Below, piece after piece: positions 47,866 to 57,122 of a stretch of DNA of 64,000 nt. The position numbers and the translations under genes are program-made. Every line of letters starts with the position of its first letter. The first letter of the stretch is position 1. The stretch spans positions 1,755,492 through 1,819,491 of the forward strand of contig SDAL01000001.1 of assembly GCA_004153385.1 (NCBI GenBank), written 5' to 3'. A model generated the notes under the pieces. It did no database searches and was not told the DNA's origin. It saw only the letters and a list, made by a program, of their open reading frames with translations. The stretch comes from Paracoccaceae bacterium. GTDB lineage: Bacteria; Pseudomonadota; Alphaproteobacteria; Rhodobacterales; Rhodobacteraceae.

Positions 47866-48519
47866 ATGCTCGAATTTGAAAATGTCAGCAAGTCTTTCTG
47901 GACCGGCAAACAGCGCAAAATTATCCTTGATCAGGCAAGCTTTCGCGTGGAGCTGGGCAAATCTCTTGGTATCCTTGCTCCCAACGGCACCGGAAAAACC
48001 ACCCTGATCAACATGATGGCGGGACTGGAACAACCCGATGAGGGCACCGTCAGGCGCACCTGTCGTGTGTCGTTTCCACTGGGGTTCATGGGCGGTGTGG
48101 TCAACAAACATTCCGCCCGAGAGAACGCGCGCTTTATCGCACAGCTTTACGGCCTTGATCCCGACTATGTCGAGGCATTCTGCCGCTGGCTGTGCGGCAT
48201 TGCCGAATACTTCGATATGCCGGTGGGGACGTTCAGCGCCGGCATGCGCTCCAGATTCACATTTTCACTCTTACTGGCGCTGGAATTCGACATCTACCTG
48301 ATTGACGAGGGCATGCCGGCCACGACGGATGTCGAATTCAACCGCAGAGCCGGCTCTATCTTGCAAGACAGGCTGCGCGATTCCACGGTGGTTGTTGTGT
48401 CCCACCAACCCAGCACGCTTGAAAAATTCTGCCGCACCGCAGCCGTGCTGCGCGACGGACAGCTGTATATTTTTAATAGTTTAGAAGAAGCGAAGCGGAT
48501 GTATGACTATCAAACCTAA
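47866..48519 (+). CDS. kpsT: Capsule polysaccharide ABC exporter, ATP-binding protein
   Basis: A 217-residue ATPase of the KpsT/CtrD/Wzt class. Walker A LAPNGTGKTT (about residues 40-49), signature FSAGMRSRFTFSL and Walker B DIYLIDEG are seen, with the family-typical GFMGGVVNKHSARENARFI. It powers export of capsular polysaccharide through a KpsM permease, which is not in the window. GGGGCGAGGGAC precedes the ATG. Its end overlaps the next gene by 17 nt. Confidence 0.92.
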   Translation: MLEFENVSKSFWTGKQRKIILDQASFRVELGKSLGILAPNGTGKTTLINMMAGLEQPDEGTVRRTCRVSFPLGFMGGVVNKHSARENARFIAQLYGLDPDYVEAFCRWLCGIAEYFDMPVGTFSAGMRSRFTFSLLLALEFDIYLIDEGMPATTDVEFNRRAGSILQDRLRDSTVVVVSHQPSTLEKFCRTAAVLRDGQLYIFNSLEEAKRMYDYQT

Positions 48520-50221
48520 AGCCACAAAATACCGCATTCGCCGCCCAGCGCACGCCACAAAAGCGTCTGCAACCGCACCGCAGGCCCCGCAAACGCCGGT
48601 GGCAGGCGCAACTGATCGCTCTGCGCCGCCGCTACCGTCGGACCAAACCTCTGGCGAGATGTTATTTGCCCCCCATGACGACGGCTTCGGCGACACACGT
48701 TTCGGCGATGCGGCAAAGCCCGACGCCACGCCTGACAGATCATCGGGCGATCCAGCGGTCGAGACGGCCGAAGATCAGGTCGCCCATGACGAGGCGATCG
48801 CCCAGATACGCGACGAGGGCCTGACCGCACGACAACTGCGTCTGGCGCGGCGACTGGCGCAAAAAAACGGGCTGGAGGCCAGCTCGGATCTGGAAGCAGT
48901 GCTGGTGTTGCGGCGCCACGGGATCGACCCGCTGGATCGCGCCAACATTCTGGCGATGGTCACACCGGCTGCCGGTGCATCGCGCGCCCTGACCCGCACC
49001 GATGCGCCCAACAGCCTGCAAAAGACCCCGCAAAGCGATAACATGCCATCGACACATGTGCTTGATGATAACCAGCGGGCGAGTGAGATTCTCAAAATCC
49101 AGCAGGATATCGCGCGCCGCAGACGCCGCAAACTCAGCTTGCTGGCCACGCGGCTTGCTTTCTTCGTCCTTCTGCCCACCATAATCGCGGCCTATTACTA
49201 TTTCGCAATGGCGACGCCCATGTATGCCACCAAGACGGAATTCGTTATCCAGAAAGCAGATGGTGCCGGTGGCGGGGGGGTCAGCAGCCTGTTTTCGGGC
49301 ACCGGACTGGCCAACAATCAGGATTCCGTCACCGTACAAAGTTTCCTGCAATCGTTGGAGGCGTTTTTGCGCCTTGATCGTGAAGAGGGCTATAAGGCGC
49401 ATTTCCAGCAAGACTGGATCGATCCCCTGCAGCGCCTTCCCGATCCCTCCAGCAATAGCGAAGGGTATAAAAGCTACCGCAACAACGTGAAAATCGGCTA
49501 TGATCCGTCAGAAGGCATCATCAAGATGGAGGTCATCGCCGCAGACCCGGACACCTCGGCACGATTTGCCAGAGCGCTGATTTCCTATGCCGAAGAGCAG
49601 GTGGACCAGCTGACATCCCGATTGCGCGAAGACCAGATGCAGGGCGCGCGCGAAAGCTTTAGCGATGCCGAGAACAAAGTACGCGCAGCCCAGCAAAAAG
49701 TGCTGGCATTACAGCAAAACCAAGGGGTTCTGGATCCGATCTCCGAAAACAGCCTTGTGATGAACCAAGTCGCGGCACTGGAGACGCAACTACAACAAAA
49801 ACGGCTTGAGCTGGGACAGCTGCTGGACAATCCCAGCCCCAACATGGCGCGGGTGGATGGCACCAAAGGCGATATTTCGCGATTGTCCGCAATGATCCAG
49901 ACCATGCGCTCGCAACTGACCCAACCCTCGTCGAACGCCACGTCCTTGGCTGCGGTAACAGGCGATTTGCGCATTGCTGAATCCGAGCTGGAGACACGCC
50001 AGCTGCTGCTGAGCCAAGCGGCCCAGCAGATGGAAACCGCGCGCGTCGAGGCCAACAAACAGGTGCGCTACCTTGAAATGGGTGTTCGGCCCATTGCGCC
50101 CGACGAAGCAAGCTACCCGCGTGCGTTCGAAAACACAGTTGTGGCCTTTTTGATCTTCATGGGAATCTATCTGATGCTTTCGCTGACCGCCTCCATCCTG
50201 CGCGAACAAGTATCGAGCTGA
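48503..50221 (+). CDS. Capsule export inner-membrane protein (KpsE/CtrB family) with long N-terminal extension
   Basis: A 572-residue polysaccharide co-polymerase-like protein. The core has one membrane span at about 212-232 (LAFFVLLPTIIAAYYYF), a periplasmic part with coiled coil (SRLREDQMQGARESF and onward) and a second span at about 546-566 near the C-terminus. Unusually, about 200 residues precede the first span. They comprise a Pro/Ala/Thr-rich basic start, a charged helical block (residues 95-150) and a linker. KpsE links the inner-membrane exporter to the outer-membrane Wza/KpsD channel. It is co-transcribed with the kpsT-like gene and followed by a terminator. Confidence 0.88.
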   Translation: MTIKPKATKYRIRRPAHATKASATAPQAPQTPVAGATDRSAPPLPSDQTSGEMLFAPHDDGFGDTRFGDAAKPDATPDRSSGDPAVETAEDQVAHDEAIAQIRDEGLTARQLRLARRLAQKNGLEASSDLEAVLVLRRHGIDPLDRANILAMVTPAAGASRALTRTDAPNSLQKTPQSDNMPSTHVLDDNQRASEILKIQQDIARRRRRKLSLLATRLAFFVLLPTIIAAYYYFAMATPMYATKTEFVIQKADGAGGGGVSSLFSGTGLANNQDSVTVQSFLQSLEAFLRLDREEGYKAHFQQDWIDPLQRLPDPSSNSEGYKSYRNNVKIGYDPSEGIIKMEVIAADPDTSARFARALISYAEEQVDQLTSRLREDQMQGARESFSDAENKVRAAQQKVLALQQNQGVLDPISENSLVMNQVAALETQLQQKRLELGQLLDNPSPNMARVDGTKGDISRLSAMIQTMRSQLTQPSSNATSLAAVTGDLRIAESELETRQLLLSQAAQQMETARVEANKQVRYLEMGVRPIAPDEASYPRAFENTVVAFLIFMGIYLMLSLTASILREQVSS

Positions 50222-50277
50222 GGCACGCCGGCCGCACGTTCACCCTATTGTGCGTGGTCAGCATTTTTCAAACTGAA

Positions 50278-50306
50278 AGGCCCGGTCAGATGACCGGGCC
50301 TTTTTA
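50278..50306 (+). terminator. Terminator after the capsule-export pair
   Basis: A perfect 10-bp stem AGGCCCGGTC (50278-50287) pairs with 50292-50301 around loop AGAT, and a T-run follows. It is 57 bp past the stop. Confidence 0.93.
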
Positions 50307-50341
50307 ATGGCGTGAAGACAGCCGACAGGCCGCAGCGCAGA

Positions 50342-51532
50342 TTATGCCACCTGCCCTGCCGCCCAGCCCGATGCCCATGCCCATTGAAAGTTATAGCCCC
50401 CGAGCCAGCCTGTGACATCGACGACCTCGCCTATGAAATACAGTCCCGGCACCGATTTGGCCTGAAGGGTCTTGGCATCCAGCTCGTCGGTGGCAACACC
50501 GCCAAGGGTCACCTCGGCTGTGCGGTAGCCTTCCGACCCAACAGGCCGGATTTGCCAGCCATGCACAACGCCTGCCAGCTTTTGCAACGCTGCATTGTTT
50601 TGATCGGCCAACCGTCCAGACACGCCCGACTCGGCCACCGCCAGCGCGGCCAATTTCTCGGGGAGCCATCGGGCCAGCGCGTTATGGATTGCCATACGCC
50701 CGCTTTCCTGACGCAAAGCCGCGAGAGCGGCCGCAATGTCACCGCCCGGTAGAAGATCCACACACAACGGTTCACCGTCGCGCCAGTAGCTGGAAATTTG
50801 CAAAACAGCAGGACCGGACAGACCCCGGTGGGTGAATAGCAGCGCCTCGTCGAAATGCGTTTTGCCATGGCTCAGAATAACCTGCGCCGAAATACCCGCC
50901 AACGGCTTGGTCTTTTGCAACTCCTGCTCGGCAAATGTCAGCGGTACCAATGCCGGGCGTGTCGGCACGATGCGCAATCCGAACTGCTCCGCGATGGTAT
51001 ATCCAAGCCCGCTTGCCCCCATCTTCGGTATGGATTTGCCGCCCGTGGCCACAATCACACTTCGCGCGTGCAAATCCCCCTGCGAGGTTTCAACAACAAA
51101 CCCGTCCGCAGTGCGATCCAACCCGAGAATATCGGTGGACAAGCGCAGCTGCCCACCCGCCGCGCGCAGATCATCTGTTAGCATATCGATGATCTGCGTG
51201 GCCTTACCGTCACAAAAAAGCTGGCCTTTATGTTTTTCATGCCAAGTGATGCCTGCTTGGTCCACCCGCGCGATAAAATCCTGCGGTTGATACCGGCTTA
51301 ATGCGGAAAGCGCGAATCGCGGATTTTCCGACAAAAACCTGTCGCGTGCGTTTTTCCGATCAAGGAGACGATTCGTGAAATTGCAGCGCCCTCCGCCTGA
51401 AATCCGAATTTTTTCGCCCGGACTGGCCGCGTGATCTATCACACAGACCGACCTTCCGCGACGTCCACATTCGATTGCGGCCATAAGCCCTGCGGCGCCA
51501 GCGCCAAGTATTATTGAGTCAAACATATCCAT
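50342..51532 (-). CDS. BaiN/RdsA-type FAD-dependent oxidoreductase (HI0933 family)
   Basis: A flavoprotein of about 396 residues. IILGAGAAGLMAAIECGRRG is the FAD Rossmann loop, ISGGGRCNFTN the family hallmark, then ATGGKSIPKMGASGLGY and, at the end, GEVVDVTGWLGGYNFQWAW. Members are NAD(P)/FAD oxidoreductases of the BaiN type; the physiological substrate is unknown. Start ATG 51532 or 51526 (two codons later) cannot be separated by ribosome-binding site. It converges with the capsule-export pair. Confidence 0.9.
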   Translation of the reverse strand: MDMFDSIILGAGAAGLMAAIECGRRGRSVCVIDHAASPGEKIRISGGGRCNFTNRLLDRKNARDRFLSENPRFALSALSRYQPQDFIARVDQAGITWHEKHKGQLFCDGKATQIIDMLTDDLRAAGGQLRLSTDILGLDRTADGFVVETSQGDLHARSVIVATGGKSIPKMGASGLGYTIAEQFGLRIVPTRPALVPLTFAEQELQKTKPLAGISAQVILSHGKTHFDEALLFTHRGLSGPAVLQISSYWRDGEPLCVDLLPGGDIAAALAALRQESGRMAIHNALARWLPEKLAALAVAESGVSGRLADQNNAALQKLAGVVHGWQIRPVGSEGYRTAEVTLGGVATDELDAKTLQAKSVPGLYFIGEVVDVTGWLGGYNFQWAWASGWAAGQVA

Positions 51533-51628
51533 ACGCCCCCACTGCCCCAAGCAAATCGGCAATACAAACTTTTTTTGACATTTTCCTCTTGAAGCCCCTC
51601 TCTGCCTTAGCTAGAAACCGCGCCAAGT

Positions 51629-51703
51629 TGGGGCGTAGCCAAGTGGTAAGGCAACTGTTTTTGGTACAGTGTACCGCAGGTTCGAATCCTGCCGCCCCAG
51701 CCA
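51629..51703 (+). tRNA. tRNA-Gln (anticodon TTG)
   Basis: A complete cloverleaf. The acceptor is TGGGGCG with CGCCCCA, the D-arm is GCC/GGC, and the anticodon stem ACTGT/ACAGT encloses loop TTTTGGT (anticodon TTG). The T-arm contains GGTTCGAATCC, and discriminator G precedes an encoded CCA. It marks the left border of the accessory, pseudogene-rich part of the window. Confidence 0.97.
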
Positions 51704-51894
51704 ACTTTCCTTTTGTGACGTTCGCCGAAAATTGGAACCTATCCGGTCCAACTTGGCGCCTTGCTCGGGCAAGACTGGCATCTGCTGATATTCCGAACGC
51801 CTCACCGTCCATAATCTTTTCGAACTGACAGGCATTTGCGCCTGCGTGGCCTCGCCCCTGAGCTGAAGTCTGACGAACACGGGAAGGCACGTGT

Positions 51895-52449
51895 ATGGCC
51901 AACTGGTATTCGGCCGACCTGCACTTCGGCCACCACCGCATCATCGACTTCTGCAAGCGCCCCTTCGCCTCAACGGCAGAGATGAACGCGACCCTGATTG
52001 CCAACTTTCAGGCCTGCGTCGCGCACGATGATGACCTTTGGATTTTGGGTGATTTCGCCTTCGGCCGCGCTGATGATACGGCACAGTTCGAAAGCTGGTT
52101 TCACAGCCTGCCCGGCCGCAAGCATCTGATCATCGGCAACCACGACGACGAAGCGGTCATCTCGCTGCCTTGGGCCAGCGCAGAGTACATGGCCGAGATT
52201 AAGGACGGCGAACACAGCCTCGTCCTGTGCCACTATCCGATGATCACTTGGAACGGCGCTCGCAGAGGCGCCCTGCAGCTGTTCGGCCACGTCCATGACC
52301 AATGGGCGGGATCGCGAAACAGCGTCAATGTCGGCGTCGATCAGTGGAATTTTCGACCGATCCAGATCGGAGAAATAGCAAAGCGGGCAGCCCGTATGCC
52401 CGTCAACAAGCATTGGGCAGATGTCGAACATGGAAACGAGCTTTCTTAG
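51895..52449 (+). CDS. Metallophosphoesterase (phage-type calcineurin-like)
   Basis: A 184-residue protein with a compact calcineurin-like phosphoesterase core: SADLHFGHHRIIDF (first Asp/His), LWILGDFAFG (Asp), HLIIGNHDD (Asn/His), LCHYPM (His) and LFGHVHDQW (His pair). Such short forms are common in phages and mobile regions; the substrate is unknown. GAAGG lies upstream of the ATG. It is the first gene after tRNA-Gln, with about 190 empty bases between, and the pseudogenes that follow suggest acquired DNA. Confidence 0.9.
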   Translation: MANWYSADLHFGHHRIIDFCKRPFASTAEMNATLIANFQACVAHDDDLWILGDFAFGRADDTAQFESWFHSLPGRKHLIIGNHDDEAVISLPWASAEYMAEIKDGEHSLVLCHYPMITWNGARRGALQLFGHVHDQWAGSRNSVNVGVDQWNFRPIQIGEIAKRAARMPVNKHWADVEHGNELS

Positions 52450-52708
52450 AGACACCGAGCAAGGGGCATCTCAGGCCAGCTGGGTGAGCGGTCGCATGGT
52501 GTGCAAAAGCCCTGAAATTCGATCTCGCAAGCGTAGCGCGCATGGGTGGTGAAAAGCGCCAGATAGTTCTGCCTTTCTCGTCAGAGGATGTGCCTCTGCC
52601 GCGCAGACCGGTGCTGTTTTCCCCCCGAAAATTCTTGCTGCTTTGATCCGCACCCATTGCGTGTTGGTCGTTTCGCAGCCCTTCCCCTGTCAAACCCGAG
52701 GATGGCCC

Positions 52709-53238
52709 ATAAGCGACCATTCCTTCGTCGTAACGGGCGGCCTTGGGTCGCAGGCAAGACCAGCCTGATCACCGAGCTTGCCCACCGCGGCTTTCACACG
52801 ACCTCCGAATCCGGCCGCGCCATCATCCGCAAGGAGATGGCGCGCGGCGGCGACGCCCTGCCCTTGGGCGGATCGCATGGCCTATGCCGAACGGATGCTG
52901 GAGCGGGACCTGCGCGCCTACAGCGCCGCACAGGTGCTTTCCGGCCCGACAATCTTCGCCCGAGGGATTCCCGACATTCTGGGCTACCTGATCCTCTGCA
53001 GCCTCCCCGTGCCGCCCCATGTGGCCACAGCGGCGAGGGATGCTTGCTAGAACGCAACGCCCGCGTCTTCTTGACATCCCTCTGGGACGAGATCTTCACA
53101 CAAGACCCCGAACGCTAGCAGCCCCGCACCGAGGCCGAAGCGACCTGCGCCATCATGCGAGCGACCCACACCGCCCTCGGATACAAAATATTGGAGATGC
53201 TGCGCGCCGACTTTGTCTTTCGGCAACTGGTCAATTGA
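52709..53238 (+). pseudogene. Frameshifted AAA family ATPase (NadR/AAA_28-like)
   Basis: Reading across frames recovers one protein. SFVVTGGLGS precedes the P-loop; after a shift GKTSLITELAHRGFHTTSES and GRAIIRKEMARGGDALP follow. After a second shift come DRMAYAERMLERDLRAY and GIPDILGYLILCSLPVPPHV. After a third, ARVFLTSLWDEIFTQDPER ends in a TAG at 53116-53118, after which RTEAEATCAIMRATHTALGY and FVFRQLVN continue to 53238. Three frameshifts, one nonsense codon and a start codon decayed to ATA make it non-functional. The 260 bp before it hold nothing I recognise. Confidence 0.85.
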
Positions 53239-53808
53239 CATTCATCTCTAACTGCCGCGTCGAAACTGCTGCAACGGACAAGCCGCGCGGTGCCTCGACT
53301 TGCTACCGCCTGAAACTCTCGGCCCCTTGCGGCCATTGACTGTGAGGAGGAACGCCGCCCCGCAGCGTCCCCAAAGCCGCCAGTGATCCAGACCGCAGTA
53401 TTTGGCGGCCAAGGTAAGCTATGCGGGACCAAGCGGGCCTTCGCTGCACTATGAACGCGCGTCCGCTTGCCCCGTTCGGATTGATCACACCTGTGATCGG
53501 GCGCTGAGCAGACCTATGCGTCATCCAGCTACGCTTCTCGTGCGGCCCGGGGCCTAGCGCGACGAGAAGGAGGCTGGTGGATTGTCCTTCGCACGGGATG
53601 TCAGCAGAGGCATGAGCAGGTCCGCGGTATGCGAGTATCGCATTATATAGGCCATATTACTCATTTTGATCAATTCTGAAGATACAGCAGACTGCTCTGC
53701 GCAGATGGGCAAATGTTAGGCGCCGCTGATGTAGCTGATCAGGCCGACAGCGCTCCTACAAAACGAACCCACGCTTGGAAAAAAGACCCCAACCAACAGG
53801 GATACAAG
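53239..53808. other. Gene-free stretch upstream of the ABC importer
   Basis: No gene is recognised in 570 bp. The last part (about 53640-53700) is AT-rich, with TATATAGGCCATATTAC, and is the likely promoter and regulator-binding region of the importer operon. The rest looks like eroded sequence. Confidence 0.5.
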
Positions 53809-54660
53809 ATGAAAACTATGATGGCTATGATCACCACCGTGGCGATTGCCGCTGGGAGCAGCTTCGCACCGACATCCCTCCGCGCCCAAGAAAACAACGC
53901 CGAAACACTGAGCGCCGTAATGGAACGCGGTGTATTGCGAATTGGCGTTTTGGGAGCATTCAAGCCTTGGGCCTTCCGCGCGCAAGACGGAACCTTGCAG
54001 GGCATCGAGGTCGATTTGGCCAAGCGCGTGGCCGAAAGTCTGGGGGTCGAAGCTGAACTGGTCGAGGTGACATCGGCCAACCGCATCCAGTTTCTGGAGC
54101 AGAAGCGGATCGATCTGATCATCGGCGGCATGTACGACACTGCCAGCCGGCGCGAGGTCGTGGGAATTATCGAACCCGGTTACTGGGCGTCGGGACCGTC
54201 GCTGATGGCCCGAGAGGGTGCGATCGAGTCATGGGACGATGTCGCGGGCAAGCCCATCTGTGCCAAGCAAGGCGTGATCTACAACCAGCTGATCGAGACC
54301 GACTTCGGCGCACGTCTGATGGCGTTTGCGGGCAATGCCGAGGGCAAGGAGGCCTTGCGTTCGGGGAAATGTGTGGCGTGGTTCTATGATGACAGCTCAA
54401 TCGCGGCCGATCTGGCGACCGGCGACTGGGAGGGGTTCGAAATGCCCGTGGACGCTCTATTCGTTAACCCATGGGCCGCGGCTGTTCCAATCGCCGAAAA
54501 AGACGGTGCCTTCGGGAAAATACTGTCAGGCCTGATTTATGGCTGGCATGAGGATGGAACCTTGATCGGTTTGCAGGAGGAATACGATCTGCAATCGACG
54601 GCCTGGCTGGCGAATATGCACGATTCTTTCGCATATGACCGGACATTTCTAGCGGATTGA
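53809..54660 (+). CDS. Amino-acid-type ABC transporter substrate-binding protein
   Basis: A 283-residue periplasmic binding protein of the SBP_bac_3 (polar amino acid) family. A signal peptide covers about residues 1-27 (ending SLRAQ). LRIGVLGAFKPWAFRAQDG, LQGIEVDLAKRVAESLG and LEQKRIDLIIGGMYDTASRR are the ligand-lobe motifs. The usual acidic ligand to the alpha-amino group can be sought in GMYDT (Asp in the D/T position). The ligand is unknown. The ATG at 53809 starts the signal peptide. It heads the cluster that includes two permeases, an ATPase and a demethylase-like flavoprotein. Confidence 0.92.
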   Translation: MKTMMAMITTVAIAAGSSFAPTSLRAQENNAETLSAVMERGVLRIGVLGAFKPWAFRAQDGTLQGIEVDLAKRVAESLGVEAELVEVTSANRIQFLEQKRIDLIIGGMYDTASRREVVGIIEPGYWASGPSLMAREGAIESWDDVAGKPICAKQGVIYNQLIETDFGARLMAFAGNAEGKEALRSGKCVAWFYDDSSIAADLATGDWEGFEMPVDALFVNPWAAAVPIAEKDGAFGKILSGLIYGWHEDGTLIGLQEEYDLQSTAWLANMHDSFAYDRTFLAD

Positions 54661-54669
54661 ATGCCTGAC

Positions 54670-54691
54670 GGCGCTGCCTTCTGGCGGCGCT
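54670..54691 (+). promoter_or_regulatory. Intercistronic hairpin after the binding-protein gene
   Basis: An 8-bp stem (54671-54678 with 54683-54690, one G-U) with loop TTCT lies between the binding-protein and permease genes. There is no T-run. Such hairpins commonly protect the binding-protein mRNA so that it outnumbers the permeases; that role is inferred. Confidence 0.5.
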
Positions 54692-54725
54692 CTACCTGCA
54701 CTTGCCCGAATAATGGACTTCGCTC

Positions 54726-55472
54726 ATGCTTGAATTCACAGCGCCCCTGTTCCTGGCGCTACAACAGACGACGGGGCTCAATTTCTCTCCGTTCTTTGAT
54801 GAATATGACCTAGGACGCCTGATGACGGGCGTGCAGACATCGCTCCTATTGATCCTATGCGTGCTGGCCGTCTCTCTGGTGGTCGGCCTGCTGGGTGCAG
54901 CGGCGCAACGATCGCGCTTTTGGGTGCTGCGCTTTCTCGTAGCGACCTACATCGCCGTCTTTCGCAACACACCGCCGGTCGTGCAGTTGCTGTTTTTCTA
55001 TTTCGGTCTTGGAGCCTTCACGCCACAGGTCGACATGGGCGGCTGGTACGAACCGATGATCTCGTCCTTTGGTTGGGCGGTCATCGCACTGGGGATTTTT
55101 GGCGGCAGCTATAATGTCGAGATCTTCCGCGCGGGCATCGAAGCCGTACCGAAAGCCACGTCTGAGGCCACCGAGGCGCTGGCGTTCTCGCCGATGCAGA
55201 CTTTCGTTCATGTGACGATGCCATTGGCGCTGCGCTTTTCGCTGCCGGCGCTCGCCAGCAATTTGATCAGCTTGGCAAAGACAACCTCCATTGCATATGT
55301 CATCGCTGTTCCGGAAATGACCTATGCGTTGTCAGGCGTCTGGAATGACCGTTTGAACGTGGGCGAGATGATGACGCTGCTGTTCGTCTACTACATCGCA
55401 GTGGTTGCGATCATCAGCGTCATCATGGGCCAGCTCGAGAAACGGCTTTCTGTACCGGGGCTGGGCAAATGA
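54726..55472 (+). CDS. Amino-acid ABC transporter permease (HisM/GlnP family), first subunit
   Basis: A 248-residue inner-membrane permease with about five spans. FRNTPPVVQLLFFYFGLG is the conserved N-terminal amino-acid permease motif, and EAVPKATSEATEALAFSPMQ followed by MPLALRFSLPALASNLISL is the EAA loop that contacts the ATPase. Its stop overlaps the second permease start by 4 nt. Confidence 0.93.
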   Translation: MLEFTAPLFLALQQTTGLNFSPFFDEYDLGRLMTGVQTSLLLILCVLAVSLVVGLLGAAAQRSRFWVLRFLVATYIAVFRNTPPVVQLLFFYFGLGAFTPQVDMGGWYEPMISSFGWAVIALGIFGGSYNVEIFRAGIEAVPKATSEATEALAFSPMQTFVHVTMPLALRFSLPALASNLISLAKTTSIAYVIAVPEMTYALSGVWNDRLNVGEMMTLLFVYYIAVVAIISVIMGQLEKRLSVPGLGK

Positions 55473-56278
55473 CCAACGCAGTCTCCACGACCCGCACGCG
55501 GTCGACAGTCCCGATCCTTTTGGGGGCCGCTCTGCTGCTGGCCTCCCTCGCGATCGCCTACTTGGCCACCTCACATATCGCCAAGGGGCCTGATGACAGC
55601 CCCCTGAAAGTATTAGGCCGCTGGATACCCTTTATCCTCGAAGGCTTTACGCTCAACATCTTGATGAGCGTGCTCGCCATGATACTGGCCACCGTTTCCG
55701 GTATTGGGCTGGGGTTCTTACAGATCAGCAACGCTGTGATCATTCGCCAGCCCGCAAGGTTCGTGACGCGTGTTTTCCGCAACTCGCCATGGCTTGTGAT
55801 CCTTTTCGCGATAATGCTGATGGTGCCGTTCGAGATTACACTGCCGCATTTCGGGACTGTGATGATCCCTGGCTGGGTCAAAGCCACAATCGGTTTCACC
55901 CTGCCCGTCATGGCCAATATTGCCGAGCTTCTGCGCGGCGCGGTGGCCTCCATCCCGACGGGGCAATGGGAAAGCGCCGAAAGCCTGGCCTTCAGCCGCA
56001 TGCAGACCATGCGCCATGTCATCTTGCCACAGTGCATTCGCCGGATGCTACCGGGTTGGATGAACTGGTTTGCACTCCTGACCCTGATGACCCCTATCGC
56101 GGCCATTCTGGGCGTCAACGAAGCCTTGGGCAACACGCAAGCCGCGATGGAATCGGCAGGATCCAGCCCCGACCTTCTGATTCCGTTCTACCTGTTCCTG
56201 ATGTCCATCTTCTTCATCTTCATTTACCCCGTTTCCGTCTGGACAAAGAGACTGGAACGCAGGTTCGCAGCAACATGA
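55469..56278 (+). CDS. Amino-acid ABC transporter permease, second subunit
   Basis: A 269-residue permease with about six spans. [20 protein letters not shown] matches the family motif, and [20 protein letters not shown] with [19 protein letters not shown] is the EAA loop. It carries an extra N-terminal span compared with the first subunit, so the two probably form a heterodimer. It overlaps the ATPase gene by 4 nt. Confidence 0.93.
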   Translation: MTNAVSTTRTRSTVPILLGAALLLASLAIAYLATSHIAKGPDDSPLKVLGRWIPFILEGFTLNILMSVLAMILATVSGIGLGFLQISNAVIIRQPARFVTRVFRNSPWLVILFAIMLMVPFEITLPHFGTVMIPGWVKATIGFTLPVMANIAELLRGAVASIPTGQWESAESLAFSRMQTMRHVILPQCIRRMLPGWMNWFALLTLMTPIAAILGVNEALGNTQAAMESAGSSPDLLIPFYLFLMSIFFIFIYPVSVWTKRLERRFAAT

Positions 56279-57054
56279 GCGAGGCCAGCATGACCACCGA
56301 ATACACCGAGGCTTGGGCGCCTGATCAGCCGATCATAGACATTCGCGGATTGCACAAGTCCTTCGGAACGTTCGAAGTACTGAAAGGCATCGACCTTTCG
56401 GTCCACCAAGGCGAGGTCATCTGCATCATCGGGCCGTCAGGCTCCGGCAAGTCGACACTCATCCGCACGATCAACGGGCTGACCCCAATCAACAAAGGGC
56501 AAATCTTCATTGAGGGGCAGCTGATTACGGGACCGAAGTTCGACAGGTTGGCACTACGGCGCAGGGTTGGCATGGTCTTCCAGCAATACAACCTGTTCCC
56601 CCACAGAACCGTGCTCGACAATGTCATGATGGCCCCGCGGCTGGTGCTCAAGGAACCCAAGGCCGAGGTGCGCGACCGAGCCCGCGCCTTGTTGGCGAAG
56701 GTTCGACTGGCCGACAAAGAAAATCACTATCCCGGCGAGTTGTCCGGCGGCCAGCAGCAGCGCGTCGCCATCGCGCGCTCCCTCTGCATGCGGCCCGACA
56801 TGATGCTGTTTGACGAAGTGACGGCGGCCCTCGACCCCGAAACCGTCAAGGAAGTTCTAACGACGATCAAGGACTTGGCGAGTGAGGGGATGACCTGCGT
56901 TCTGGTCACCCACGAGATGGGATTTGCGCGTGAAATCGCCGACCGCGTCGTCTTCACCGATGGCGGCCGAATCGTGGAGTCGGGACCGCCTGCCCAGATT
57001 TTCGGTGACCCGCAGGACGCACGAACCAAGCAGTTCCTGTCTCAGGTTCTCTAG
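56275..57054 (+). CDS. Amino-acid ABC transporter ATP-binding protein
   Basis: A 259-residue ATPase of the GlnQ/HisP family. Walker [10 protein letters not shown] (about residues 48-56), the Q-loop [11 protein letters not shown], signature [15 protein letters not shown], Walker [15 protein letters not shown] and switch His in VTHEMGF are all present. It powers the importer encoded just upstream. Start ATG 56275 overlaps the permease stop; an in-frame ATG five codons later is possible. Confidence 0.95.
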   Translation: MSEASMTTEYTEAWAPDQPIIDIRGLHKSFGTFEVLKGIDLSVHQGEVICIIGPSGSGKSTLIRTINGLTPINKGQIFIEGQLITGPKFDRLALRRRVGMVFQQYNLFPHRTVLDNVMMAPRLVLKEPKAEVRDRARALLAKVRLADKENHYPGELSGGQQQRVAIARSLCMRPDMMLFDEVTAALDPETVKEVLTTIKDLASEGMTCVLVTHEMGFAREIADRVVFTDGGRIVESGPPAQIFGDPQDARTKQFLSQVL

Positions 57055-57122
57055 CCCCCCCACCGACACGAAATTTCTATCCGGCCCAGGGACAACTTGC
57101 GGCCAACAGAGAGATATTGCCA

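Noticed and set aside
55789-56274. N-terminal extension of the ABC ATPase
   Set aside because: It overlaps the second permease gene out of frame; the ATPase starts at 56275 with the usual 4-nt overlap.
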